A DNA stretch of 64,000 bases. It comes from CAVPEV01 sp963703555. GTDB lineage: Bacteria; Actinomycetota; Actinomycetes; Actinomycetales; Cellulomonadaceae. Shown here piece by piece: positions 33,147 through 40,756 of this stretch (positions within the stretch are counted from its first letter, which is position 1; the number at the start of each line of letters is the position of its first letter). The stretch lies in NCBI GenBank assembly GCA_963703555.1, contig CAVPEV010000032.1, positions 1 to 64,000 on the forward strand, read 5' to 3'. The notes beneath the pieces are model-generated. The model saw only the letters and a program-made list of their open reading frames with translations, ran no database searches and had not been told where the DNA came from. The position numbers and the translations under genes were made by a program.

Positions 33147-34079
33147 TCACACCGCCGCCCGGTGCGGCGGCACCTGCCCGCCGACCGAGGTGACCGGGCC
33201 GGGCCGGCGCGCGGGGCCGGGCACGGTCCCGGTGGGCACGGCCACCGGCCGGCCCCCGGGCCCCGCCGCTCCCGCGACCCCGCCACCGGACAGCATCGCC
33301 GCGCGCGCCGCGACGGCGGCGAAGTAGGTGCGACGGCGGCGCTCGGCCACGCCGTCCGGGCGGCCGGCGGTCGGCACGAGCGCCGGCTCGAGGCTGGCGT
33401 TCAGCCCGTCGCGCAGCAGTGCCAGTGCCTCGGTGCGCAGCTGGCTGATCCGCGACTGGGTGACGCCCAGCTCGTCGGCGAGCTCGCCGACGCTGCGGTC
33501 GTCGAAGTACAGCCCCCGGACGACGGTCCGCAGGCGCTCGGGGAGCGCGTCCACCCCGGCGCCCAGGTAGCGCAGCCGCTCGGTGACCAGCACGACGTCC
33601 TCAGGACCGGGGCCCTCCTGCGGAAGAACGTCCGCCACCGGGTTGACCGTGGCGTCCAGGGACAGCACCCGGGTCTCGGCGTCCCGGCGGGCCTGGTCCA
33701 CCCCGTCCACGTCGGTACCGAGAGCACCGGCCAGCTCGGCGCGGGTAGGGGTCCGTCCCAGGGTGGCGGTGAGCCGCTCGGTGGCGGTCCCCAGCTCGCG
33801 GGCGCGGTGCCGTGCCCCGCGGGTGGCCCAGTCCATGGACCGGAGCTCGTCGATGAGGGCGCCGCGGATGCGCAGCGCGGCGTACCGGGCGAACGGGACG
33901 CCGGTCGTCGGGTCGTACGCCCGGGCGGCGAGCACGAGGGCCAGGTGCCCGGCGGACACCAGGTCGTCGCGGCTGACCGTGGCGGGGACCCGGGAGAGGA
34001 CCTCGCTCACGTGGTAGCCGACGATCGGCATGTGCTCGACGACCAGGGCGTCACGGTCGGTAGGCGTGGTCACCCGCAC
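33147..34079 (-). CDS. fliA: flagellar RNA polymerase sigma factor FliA/WhiG family
   Basis: A 310-residue sigma-70-family factor. Region 2 is seen in LVSAGHLALVLAARAYDP and FARYAALRIRGALIDELRS, region 3 in TATLGRTPTRAELAGALG, and region 4 in ALPERLRTVVRGLYF and VGELADELGVTQSRISQLR. RIRGALIDELR is typical of FliA/SigD/WhiG. About 75 residues after region 4 are extra, Arg/Ala- then Gly/Pro-rich. It is predicted to read the nine CTCA-N15/16-GCCGAT sites. GTG at 34079 is used; GTG at 34073 is possible. No FlgM anti-sigma gene is seen. Confidence 0.93.
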   Translation of the reverse strand: MRVTTPTDRDALVVEHMPIVGYHVSEVLSRVPATVSRDDLVSAGHLALVLAARAYDPTTGVPFARYAALRIRGALIDELRSMDWATRGARHRARELGTATERLTATLGRTPTRAELAGALGTDVDGVDQARRDAETRVLSLDATVNPVADVLPQEGPGPEDVVLVTERLRYLGAGVDALPERLRTVVRGLYFDDRSVGELADELGVTQSRISQLRTEALALLRDGLNASLEPALVPTAGRPDGVAERRRRTYFAAVAARAAMLSGGGVAGAAGPGGRPVAVPTGTVPGPARRPGPVTSVGGQVPPHRAAV

Positions 34080-34154
34080 TGTGTCGGTTCGCGCGCATCG
34101 TCACCTGAGCGGACCCGGTGAGGGCTCCTGCGGGCGATGACGCCGCCGGCCGTA

Positions 34155-34182
34155 CGAATACGGACGAATGGCGCGGCGGCAA
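34155..34182 (-). promoter_or_regulatory. possible sigma-A promoter of fliA
   Basis: The minus strand reads TTGCCG, 16 bases, TATTCG, about 75 bases before the fliA GTG. It is the best housekeeping-type promoter in the 332-base space between fliA and flgN and differs from the GCCGAT class. Confidence 0.45.
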
Positions 34183-34226
34183 ATCGCCCAGGTCACCGCA
34201 GAATCGGATGCACCGTCCCGGCCAGG

Positions 34227-34242
34227 TGTGACGTAGATCACA
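34227..34242. promoter_or_regulatory. perfect Crp/GlxR-type operator between fliA and flgN
   Basis: TGTGA, six bases, TCACA, extended to GTGTGA...TCACAC. This is the full consensus of cAMP-receptor-protein sites. Its centre is about 85 bases upstream of the predicted fliA start and about 110 from the flgN start, positions compatible with activation of fliA. The rest of this 332-base divergent space holds no gene. Confidence 0.75.
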
Positions 34243-34313
34243 CTCGGCTGTCCGGGTGCTGCCACCCGGTCGACCGGGCCAACCGGACCCGCCCGCCGGA
34301 CCGGCACGAACCG

Positions 34314-34339
34314 GTCAGGTCTGCGGCCCCGGCGCCGAT
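34314..34339 (+). promoter_or_regulatory. FliA-type promoter of flgN-flgK-flgL-fliW
   Basis: GTCA (one change from CTCA), 16 bases, GCCGATAGG on the plus strand, 72 bases before the flgN ATG. The leader contains two more A-N-GGA sequences, one in a weak 3-bp hairpin at 34347-34357. Confidence 0.65.
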
Positions 34340-34411
34340 AGGCCCTGTGACGGACACCTCCGAGCGGCCCACCGCACCACCCTCGCCCGCCGCGACACGG
34401 AAAGGACGCTG

Positions 34412-34897
34412 ATGGCCATCGCCGAGTTCTCCGACGTCCTGTGGCGCGAGCGCCACCTGCTGGAGCTGCTGCTGTTCAAGCTCGACGAGGAACAGCTCGT
34501 GCTGACCAGCGGACGGACCCGCTGGCTGCCGCAGGCCACCCGGGAGGTGGAGGCCGTGCTCGAGCAGATCCGGGACGCGGAGCTGGGCCGGGCGGCCGAG
34601 GCCGACGCCACCGCCGCCGAGATCGGCGTGCCGGCCGGCTCCAGCCTGCAGGTGCTGGCCGAGCACGCGCCGGCACCGTGGGACGAGCTGCTGCGTGCCC
34701 ACCGCGACGCCTTCGTCTCGCTGACCTCGGACATCGCCCAGCTGGCCGACGGCAACCGGGAGCTGCTGTCGCTGTCCCACCGGGCCACCCAGGAGACGCT
34801 GCTCTCCCTGCAGGACACCGTGGAGACCTACGGCCCGCAGGGGACCGCGACCACCGGCGCTGCGGCCAGTGCCCAGCTGTTCGACCGCACGTTCTGA
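34412..34897 (+). CDS. flgN: flagellar export chaperone FlgN
   Basis: A 161-residue helical protein directly before flgK, as FlgN, the chaperone of the hook-filament junction proteins FlgK and FlgL. FSDVLWRERHLLELLLFKLDEEQLVL and WLPQATREVEAVLEQIR, seen as shorter blocks, match the actinobacterial FlgN form. AAAGGA lies eight bases before the ATG. The first gene of its operon. Confidence 0.85.
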   Translation: MAIAEFSDVLWRERHLLELLLFKLDEEQLVLTSGRTRWLPQATREVEAVLEQIRDAELGRAAEADATAAEIGVPAGSSLQVLAEHAPAPWDELLRAHRDAFVSLTSDIAQLADGNRELLSLSHRATQETLLSLQDTVETYGPQGTATTGAAASAQLFDRTF

Positions 34898-34939
34898 ACC
34901 GATGAGCCGATGAGTCGCCGAGAGGAGCGCTGAGGCCCC

Positions 34940-36364
34940 GTGAGCACCTTCTCCGGCCTGGGCACCGCCCTGAGCTCCCTGATCGCCCAGCGGCAGGCCC
35001 TCGACGTCGCCGGTCAGAACATCGCCAATGCCAACACCGTCGGGTACACCCGCCAGCGGGCCGCCCTCGGTGCGGTGCCGGCCGCCACCGTCCCGTCGAT
35101 GTTCTCCACCTCGGCGGGCATCGGCACCGGCGTCCGGGTCACCGGGGTCGAGCGGCTCGCAGACCTGTTCCTCGACTCCCAGGTACGCGTGCAGACGTCC
35201 CGCTCGGCCACGCTGGCCGCCGTCGCGGACGCCTACTCCACGCTGGAGACGAGCCTGTCCGAGCCCGGGGAGAACGGCCTGTCCAGCCAGCTGACCGCGA
35301 TGTGGTCGGGATGGCACGACGTGGCCAACACCCCGGACAAGTCATCGACCCGGGCGGTCCTGCTGGAACGCTCCACCGCCGTGGCCGACCGCATCGGGGA
35401 CCTGTACTCCGCCGCACGGACCCAGTGGTCCCAGGCACGCACCACCTCGTCCTCGCTGGTCGACCAGGTGAACGCGACCGCCGCCGGCGTCGCCGACCTG
35501 AACGGCCGGATCCTGGCGATGACCAACTCCGGCGGCAACGCCAACGAGCTCGTCGACCAGCGCAGCACGCTCGTCACCCGGCTGTCCGGCCTGGTCGGCG
35601 GCTCCGCGCGGCAGCGCGCCGACGGCCAGCTCGACGTCCTGGTCGGCGGGAACGCCCTGGTCCAGGGGACCGACGTACGGACCATGACCCTGGACGGTGC
35701 CGCCAGCTACGAGCAGGCCGTCGCCGGCACCGCGGTCACCGTGTCCTGGACGGACGGTGCCGGCAGCGTCGGGCTCGACGGCGGCCGCATCGCCGGCCTG
35801 CTCACCGTCCTCGGCCCGCCCGACGCCACCGGCACCGGGGGCGCGCTCGCCGAGGCGGGTGTCTCCTACGACGCGCTGGCCACGCAGCTGGCCGGCCAGG
35901 TCAACGCCCTGCACTCGGCGGCCGTGCGCACCGACGGCACCGCGGGCGGCGACTTCTTCACCTTCGACGCCGGCCAGCCGGCCGCGACCGGGCTACGGGT
36001 GGCGATCACCGACCCCGCGCAGATCGCTGCGGCCGCCGCCGGCCAGGGTGCCTACGACGGGTCCGTCGCGGACCGGGTCGCGCAGCTCGGCATCTCACCC
36101 ACCGGACCGGACTCGGCGTGGAGCTCGGTGGTCGTCACCATCGGGGCACGAGCCGCCGGGGCGACCTCGCGGGCGCAGGTCGCCGAGGTGTCCCGCGCGT
36201 CGGCCGCCCAGCAACAGCTCGCCGACGCCGGCGTGGACACCGACGAGGAGACCGTCAACATGCTCGCCTTCCAGCGCGCCTACGAGGGCTCCGCCCGGGT
36301 GCTCACCGCCATCGACCAGATGCTCGACACCCTCATCAACCGCACCGGCGTGGTCGGGAGGTAA
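34940..36364 (+). CDS. flgK: flagellar hook-associated protein 1, FlgK
   Basis: A 474-residue junction protein between hook and filament. The N-terminal ALDVAGQNIANANTVGYTR and C-terminal NMLAFQRAYEGSARVLTAID segments are the rod/hook signatures; the long middle carries the coiled coil and exposed domains (LVDQVNATAAGVADLNGRI). The GTG has a GAGGAGCGC-type ribosome site upstream. It ends two bases before flgL. Confidence 0.95.
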   Translation: MSTFSGLGTALSSLIAQRQALDVAGQNIANANTVGYTRQRAALGAVPAATVPSMFSTSAGIGTGVRVTGVERLADLFLDSQVRVQTSRSATLAAVADAYSTLETSLSEPGENGLSSQLTAMWSGWHDVANTPDKSSTRAVLLERSTAVADRIGDLYSAARTQWSQARTTSSSLVDQVNATAAGVADLNGRILAMTNSGGNANELVDQRSTLVTRLSGLVGGSARQRADGQLDVLVGGNALVQGTDVRTMTLDGAASYEQAVAGTAVTVSWTDGAGSVGLDGGRIAGLLTVLGPPDATGTGGALAEAGVSYDALATQLAGQVNALHSAAVRTDGTAGGDFFTFDAGQPAATGLRVAITDPAQIAAAAAGQGAYDGSVADRVAQLGISPTGPDSAWSSVVVTIGARAAGATSRAQVAEVSRASAAQQQLADAGVDTDEETVNMLAFQRAYEGSARVLTAIDQMLDTLINRTGVVGR

Positions 36365-36366
36365 CC

Positions 36367-37290
36367 ATGATCCCCCGCGTGACCCAGCAGACGGTGCAGC
36401 GCTCCTCGCTGGCCAACCTGCAGACGAACATGGCCGCGATGGCCGCCCTGCAGGCGAAGATGTCCTCCGGGAGGAACGTCTCCGTCCCCTCCGACGACCC
36501 GGCGGCAGCCGCGGACATCCTCCGGCTCCGCGCGGGCCAGGCGACCATGGCCCAGTACGACCGCAACGCCCAGGACGCGACGGGCTGGCTGACCACCGTC
36601 GACACGGCGCTCACCTCCTCCCTGACCTCCCTGCGCCGGGCGCGCGACCTCGCCGTGCAGGGTGGTGACGGCGCGCTGGGTCGCCAGTCCCTGGACGCCC
36701 TCGCCACCGAGCTGGACGGGCTGCGCCAGTCGCTGCTCGGCCAGGCGAACACCACCTACCTGGGTCGCACCGTCTTCGCGGGCACGACGGACGCCGGCGC
36801 CGCGTTCACGGCGACGGACGTGACCGATCCGGTGACGGGCGTGCTGACCCCCGCCTACACGTTCCTCGGCGAGGGGACGACGGGGGTCCAGCGTCGGGTC
36901 GCCGACGCCACCACCGTGCAGGTCGACGCCGACGGGTCGACGGCGTTCGGCACCGGGTCCGGGTCGGTGTTCGCCGCCCTCGACGACATCGCCGCGACAC
37001 TGCGGGCCGGCACCCAGCCGACCTCCGCCCAGCTGGACGCCCTCGACTCCCATACCGAGACCATGCTCACCGCGCTGGCCACGGTCGGCGCCCGGCAGAA
37101 CCAGGTGACCGCGGCGCAGTCGTCGATCGCCGACTCCCGGCTGGTCGGCACCCAGCGGCTGTCCTCCTTGGAGGACATCGACCTGGCGAAGGTGCTGCTG
37201 GACCTGCAGATGCAGGAGGTCGTCTACCAAGGGGCGCTCGGGGCCACCTCGCGCGTCCTGCAACCGTCCCTGCTGGACTTCCTGTCATGA
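36367..37290 (+). CDS. flgL: flagellar hook-associated protein 3, FlgL
   Basis: A 307-residue junction protein related to flagellin. IPRVTQQTVQRSSLANLQTN, SSGRNVSVPSDDPAAAADIL and the C-terminal LLDLQMQEVVYQGALGATSR are typical. It joins FlgK to the filament. Its stop overlaps the fliW ATG (ATGA), so FliW is made in step with the late-export junction proteins. Confidence 0.95.
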   Translation: MIPRVTQQTVQRSSLANLQTNMAAMAALQAKMSSGRNVSVPSDDPAAAADILRLRAGQATMAQYDRNAQDATGWLTTVDTALTSSLTSLRRARDLAVQGGDGALGRQSLDALATELDGLRQSLLGQANTTYLGRTVFAGTTDAGAAFTATDVTDPVTGVLTPAYTFLGEGTTGVQRRVADATTVQVDADGSTAFGTGSGSVFAALDDIAATLRAGTQPTSAQLDALDSHTETMLTALATVGARQNQVTAAQSSIADSRLVGTQRLSSLEDIDLAKVLLDLQMQEVVYQGALGATSRVLQPSLLDFLS

Positions 37291-37736
37291 GCACCCTGAG
37301 CGTCGTGCCTGCCGCAGCCGGTCCCGCCGGCGCCGTCATCGACCTGCCGGCCGAGATCCGGCTCGTCGAGCCGCTGCCCGGCCTGCCGGGCCACGACCGT
37401 TTCACGCTCACCCCGCTGGACGACGCCGGGGTGCTGTTCGCCCTGCGCAGCGCCGTCGGTGGCGACGACCCGGTCGGGGCCGCCGGGGTGCGGCTGTTCG
37501 TCGTGCCGCCCCAGATCTTCTTCCCCGACTACACGCCGACGATCGACCCGGCCGTGCTCGCCGCGATCGGCGCCGAGGACCACGTCCCAGCGATCCTCGC
37601 GGTGGTCCGTCCGTCCGGCGACGACGGGCCGCCGACGGTCAACCTGCTCGCCCCGCTCGTCGTGGACGCCCTGACCGGACAGGCCGCCCAGGCGGTCCTC
37701 GACGAGCCCTGGCCGCTGCGCGCACCGCTGTCCTGA
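37287..37736 (+). CDS. fliW: flagellar assembly factor FliW (CsrA antagonist)
   Basis: A 149-residue protein of the FliW family. LPAEIRLVEPLPGLPGHDRFTLTPLDDAGVLFALRS, in shorter blocks, and the later VNLLAPLVVDALTGQAAQAV are typical. In Bacillus, FliW binds CsrA non-competitively and releases flagellin mRNA when flagellin is exported. Here it is in the flgN-flgK-flgL operon, and csrA is 30 kb away in the fliM operon. A 24-bp tandem repeat begins inside its last codons. Confidence 0.92.
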   Translation: MSTLSVVPAAAGPAGAVIDLPAEIRLVEPLPGLPGHDRFTLTPLDDAGVLFALRSAVGGDDPVGAAGVRLFVVPPQIFFPDYTPTIDPAVLAAIGAEDHVPAILAVVRPSGDDGPPTVNLLAPLVVDALTGQAAQAVLDEPWPLRAPLS

Positions 37737-37786
37737 CGGTCATGCGCACCGCTGTCCTGACGGTCATGCGCACCGCTGTCCTGACG
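37720..37786. repeat. 24-bp tandem repeat at the end of fliW
   Basis: About 2.8 copies of a 24-base unit containing GCGCACCGCTGTCCTGACGG at 37720-37742, 37743-37766 and 37767-37786. The fliW TGA lies in the first copy, so the tail of the gene has been duplicated into the spacer. The remaining spacer to 37916 holds the next promoter. Confidence 0.9.
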
Positions 37787-37830
37787 TCACCGACGTCACC
37801 CGCACCGGCGTCCCGACGCCACCCGAACGG

Positions 37831-37856
37831 CTCAACCTCCGGGCACAGATGCCGAT
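37831..37856 (+). promoter_or_regulatory. FliA-type promoter of the EAL-HDOD gene
   Basis: CTCA, 16 bases, GCCGATGAT on the plus strand, 60 bases before the ATG at 37917. Confidence 0.75.
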
Positions 37857-37916
37857 GATGGGACCGGCGGGGCGCGCCCCGTTCCGCGTCCGCGCCGACC
37901 CCGGGAGAGACCACCC

Positions 37917-39140
37917 ATGAGCATGCTCGGTGACCGGGACGGCCTCTCCCCCCTGTACGACGTCACCGTGCACCGCCAGCCCGTCGTGCACCCGGACCGG
38001 TCCGTCTACGGCTACGCGGTGAGCGTCCAGGTCACGGACACCGCCGGCACCCGGGTCCCGGACCACGAGGCCGAGGACATCGTCGACCGCGAGCTGTCCC
38101 GGATCGACCTGTCGACCCTGGCGGCGGACAAGGTCCTCGTGCTGCGCGCCACCCGCAGCCTGCTCTCCGGCGCGCTCGGCCTGCCCACCATGCTGCGCGG
38201 GATCGCGCTGGAGGTCCCCCCGTCGCTGGTGCAGGCGAGCGACGCCCTGCGCCTGGTGGCCGCCGCCGTGGCCCGCGGGCACCGCATCGTGCTGGGCGAC
38301 TACACGGGCAGCGTGCCGCAGGATGCGCTGCTGCAGCACGCGGCCATGGTGAAGATCGACTCGGCGCGCGGTCAGGACCACCTCGCCGAGCTCGTCGACC
38401 GGGCGCACGCCAACGGTGTCGCCGTCGTCGCCGAGCGCACCGACACCACGGAGCGCATCCAGACGGCAGTGGCCATCGGCGCGGACCTGCTCCAGGGCCC
38501 GATGTTCCAGCGCCGGCCGGAGCCGTCCGGCCGGCGGTACTCCGCCGGGGAGCTGCAGTGCCTGGAGCTCATGCAGCTGCTCAGCGCGGACGTGGTGGAC
38601 AACGCCGCCGCGGTGCGGGTGGTCGGCGCCGACCCGGCGATGACCATCCGGGTGCTGCACCTGGTGAACTCCAGCGCGTTCGGCCTGCGCCACGAGGTGG
38701 ACTCCGTGCAGCAGGCCGTGGTGCTGGTCGGCCACCAGCAGCTGCGCGCGCTGGCCATGGCCTCGCTCATCGACGCCCGGCCGACCTCCGTGGGGGCACT
38801 GTGGTCCGTGCTCACCCGCGCCGTGGCGTGCAAGATGCTCACCGGCGAGGACGCCGGGTACACCGTGGGCCTGCTGTCCGCGGTGGCGGCCCAGCAGCGG
38901 GTACCCGTGGAGGAGCTCGTCCAACGCACCGGGGTCTCCCGGGCGGTCGCCGACGCGCTGCGCGACCAGTCCGGCCCGTACGGCCCGGCGCTGGCCGCCG
39001 TGCTGGCCCACGAGGAGAACGACACGGCGGCCGTCAAGGCCACCGGCTACGAGCCCTACGACGTCGCGCACACGTACCTGGCCGCCGTCCCGGAGGCGTA
39101 CGCGACCGCTTCCGCACTGGCGGTCGCACCCGGGGCGTGA
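37917..39140 (+). CDS. EAL-HDOD signalling protein with degenerate EAL domain
   Basis: A 407-residue protein of the YuxH-type EAL plus HDOD architecture. The EAL half (about 10-205) keeps the fold (VHRQPVVHPD, LEVPPS-like strand, LLQGPMFQRP) but the signature acidic sites are lost: the EAL position reads YAVSV, the DDFG loop reads GDYTG, and the catalytic Asn is not seen, so c-di-GMP hydrolysis is unlikely. The HDOD half (about 210-400) has MTIRVLHLVNSSAFGLRHEV and AVVLVGHQQLRALAM. It follows fliW and has a FliA-type promoter, so it is probably part of motility signalling, perhaps as a c-di-GMP reader or adaptor. Confidence 0.85.
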   Translation: MSMLGDRDGLSPLYDVTVHRQPVVHPDRSVYGYAVSVQVTDTAGTRVPDHEAEDIVDRELSRIDLSTLAADKVLVLRATRSLLSGALGLPTMLRGIALEVPPSLVQASDALRLVAAAVARGHRIVLGDYTGSVPQDALLQHAAMVKIDSARGQDHLAELVDRAHANGVAVVAERTDTTERIQTAVAIGADLLQGPMFQRRPEPSGRRYSAGELQCLELMQLLSADVVDNAAAVRVVGADPAMTIRVLHLVNSSAFGLRHEVDSVQQAVVLVGHQQLRALAMASLIDARPTSVGALWSVLTRAVACKMLTGEDAGYTVGLLSAVAAQQRVPVEELVQRTGVSRAVADALRDQSGPYGPALAAVLAHEENDTAAVKATGYEPYDVAHTYLAAVPEAYATASALAVAPGA

Positions 39141-39189
39141 GGCCGCCTGGGCACACCGGCGACCGGAGCCCCCGCCGTAGGCTGCTCCC

Positions 39190-39432
39190 ATGCCGTCCGT
39201 GGTCCAGATGCTGCTGCACCCGGAGCGCCGCCGCCCAGCGCCGGAACCCCTCTCGGTGAGCATGCGCCCGATGTTCCTCACGGGGATCGTCGCGTGGCTG
39301 CTGGCGCTCGTGGTCGCGGTACTGCTGTGGAGCCAGGACAGCATCGGCGTGACGCCCGTGTGGACCTGCGCCGCCGGGGCGGCCATCGGGGCGGCCGGCT
39401 TGGCGTGGACCCGCGTCCGCCGGCAGCACTGA
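39190..39432 (+). CDS. DUF2530 small membrane protein
   Basis: An 80-residue protein with two membrane helices (about 28-48 and 55-73) and a cytosolic start reading HPERRRPAPEPLSVSMRP, typical of the actinobacterial DUF2530 family. No biochemical role is known. It converges on the MFS gene. Confidence 0.8.
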   Translation: MPSVVQMLLHPERRRPAPEPLSVSMRPMFLTGIVAWLLALVVAVLLWSQDSIGVTPVWTCAAGAAIGAAGLAWTRVRRQH

Positions 39433-39464
39433 GGCCGGCACCGCCCGTCGCGCCCGGCCGCCCG

Positions 39465-40661
39465 TCACGCCCGCCGCACGGCCGGCACCCAGCGCGGCAC
39501 CCACACCCGCAGCCACCCCGCGGCGACCAGCCCCAGCACCCCGGTGGCGACGATGCCCGCCGCCAGGCTGCCCAGCGCCGCACCGGCCGAGACCACCAGC
39601 GGGCCGGCGGCCGCACCGGAGTCCTGCAGCACCCGCCAGGCGCCGAGGAACGTGGCCCGCCCCTCGACGGGCGCCACGTCGGCTCCCAGCGTCATGAGGA
39701 TCCCGGACCCGATCCCGTTGCCCAGACCCATCACCATGGCCACGACGGCGATCCCGGTGAGCGAGGAGGTGAGCGGCAGGACGGCGATGGCCCCGCCGAG
39801 CACCAGCATCGACGGCACCGCCACCCACAGCCGCCCGCGCAGGTCCATCACCCTGCCCGCCGGGTAGAAGAGCAGCATGTCGATCGCCCCGGACAGGCCG
39901 AAGATGAGGCTCGTCGTCGCCGGGGACAGCCCCATCTGCTGCGACCACAACGGCAGGACGACCTGCCGGCTGGCTCGCACGGCACCCACCAGCACCACTC
40001 CCACGCCCAGGGTGGCCAGCACCCGGCGGTGGTCGCGCAGGACCTGGCGGGTGGTGACCCGCGGCCGCAGTCCCGTCGGAGCGGCCCCCCGGTCGACGTC
40101 CGGGGCGAGCAGCACGACGAGCCCGGCGGCCAGACTGGTCGCCACGGCCAGCCCGTAGACCCCGCGCAGGCCGGTCGCATGCACCACGCCCGCGCCGAGG
40201 AACGGCCCGAGGAACGTGCCCACCCGGGCGACGCCGCCCAGGCTGGACAGTGCCCGGGCCCGCTTGAGCGGGGGCGTCACCTCGGTCAGATAGGACTGGC
40301 GGGCCAGCAGGAACACCGCACCGGCCGCCCCGGTGAGCAGCACGGCCAGGGCGAACAGGGCCAGGTTGGGTGCCAGCCGGCACCCCGCCAGGGTGAGCAC
40401 GCCGAACGCCGACGCGGCGAGCATGGCCCGCCTGTCCCCCACCCGTGCGGCCAGCATCCCGGCGGGGACATCCCCGGCGATCTGCCCGACACCCAGCAGC
40501 GCGACCACCACGCCCGCGGCACCGAGACTCGCCCCCAGGTCGGTGGCGGTCAGGGCGACGACGGGCACGATCGCCCCGATCCCGATCTCGAACACCAGGG
40601 ACGGCGCGTACACGCTGACGAGCAACGTCCGGGCGGACACCGGAGCCACGGGAGCGGTCAT
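39465..40661 (-). CDS. MFS transporter
   Basis: A 398-residue major facilitator protein with about 12 hydrophobic segments. The loop after helix 2 reads GMLAARVGDRRAML, a version of the MFS motif G-x-x-x-D/R-R-x-G-R-R, and the arrangement RQSYLTEVTPPLKRARA after helix 4/5 is common in drug-efflux type members. The substrate cannot be told. ATG at 40661 follows a plausible spacer; the gene upstream ends 96 bases away. Confidence 0.8.
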   Translation of the reverse strand: MTAPVAPVSARTLLVSVYAPSLVFEIGIGAIVPVVALTATDLGASLGAAGVVVALLGVGQIAGDVPAGMLAARVGDRRAMLAASAFGVLTLAGCRLAPNLALFALAVLLTGAAGAVFLLARQSYLTEVTPPLKRARALSSLGGVARVGTFLGPFLGAGVVHATGLRGVYGLAVATSLAAGLVVLLAPDVDRGAAPTGLRPRVTTRQVLRDHRRVLATLGVGVVLVGAVRASRQVVLPLWSQQMGLSPATTSLIFGLSGAIDMLLFYPAGRVMDLRGRLWVAVPSMLVLGGAIAVLPLTSSLTGIAVVAMVMGLGNGIGSGILMTLGADVAPVEGRATFLGAWRVLQDSGAAAGPLVVSAGAALGSLAAGIVATGVLGLVAAGWLRVWVPRWVPAVRRA

Positions 40662-40756
40662 CGCCGACGATTGTCCCGCACGACAGTGGTCCCGGCCCCG
40701 GGACCGAGCCGCTGCGGCACCGGTCAGCCCGGCCCGCCCCCGCCCACCCCCGCGGG

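Noticed and set aside
34347..34357. A CsrA hairpin in the flgN leader
   Set aside because: ACGGA is present, but the stem is only 3 bp; mentioned in the promoter entry and not claimed as a site.
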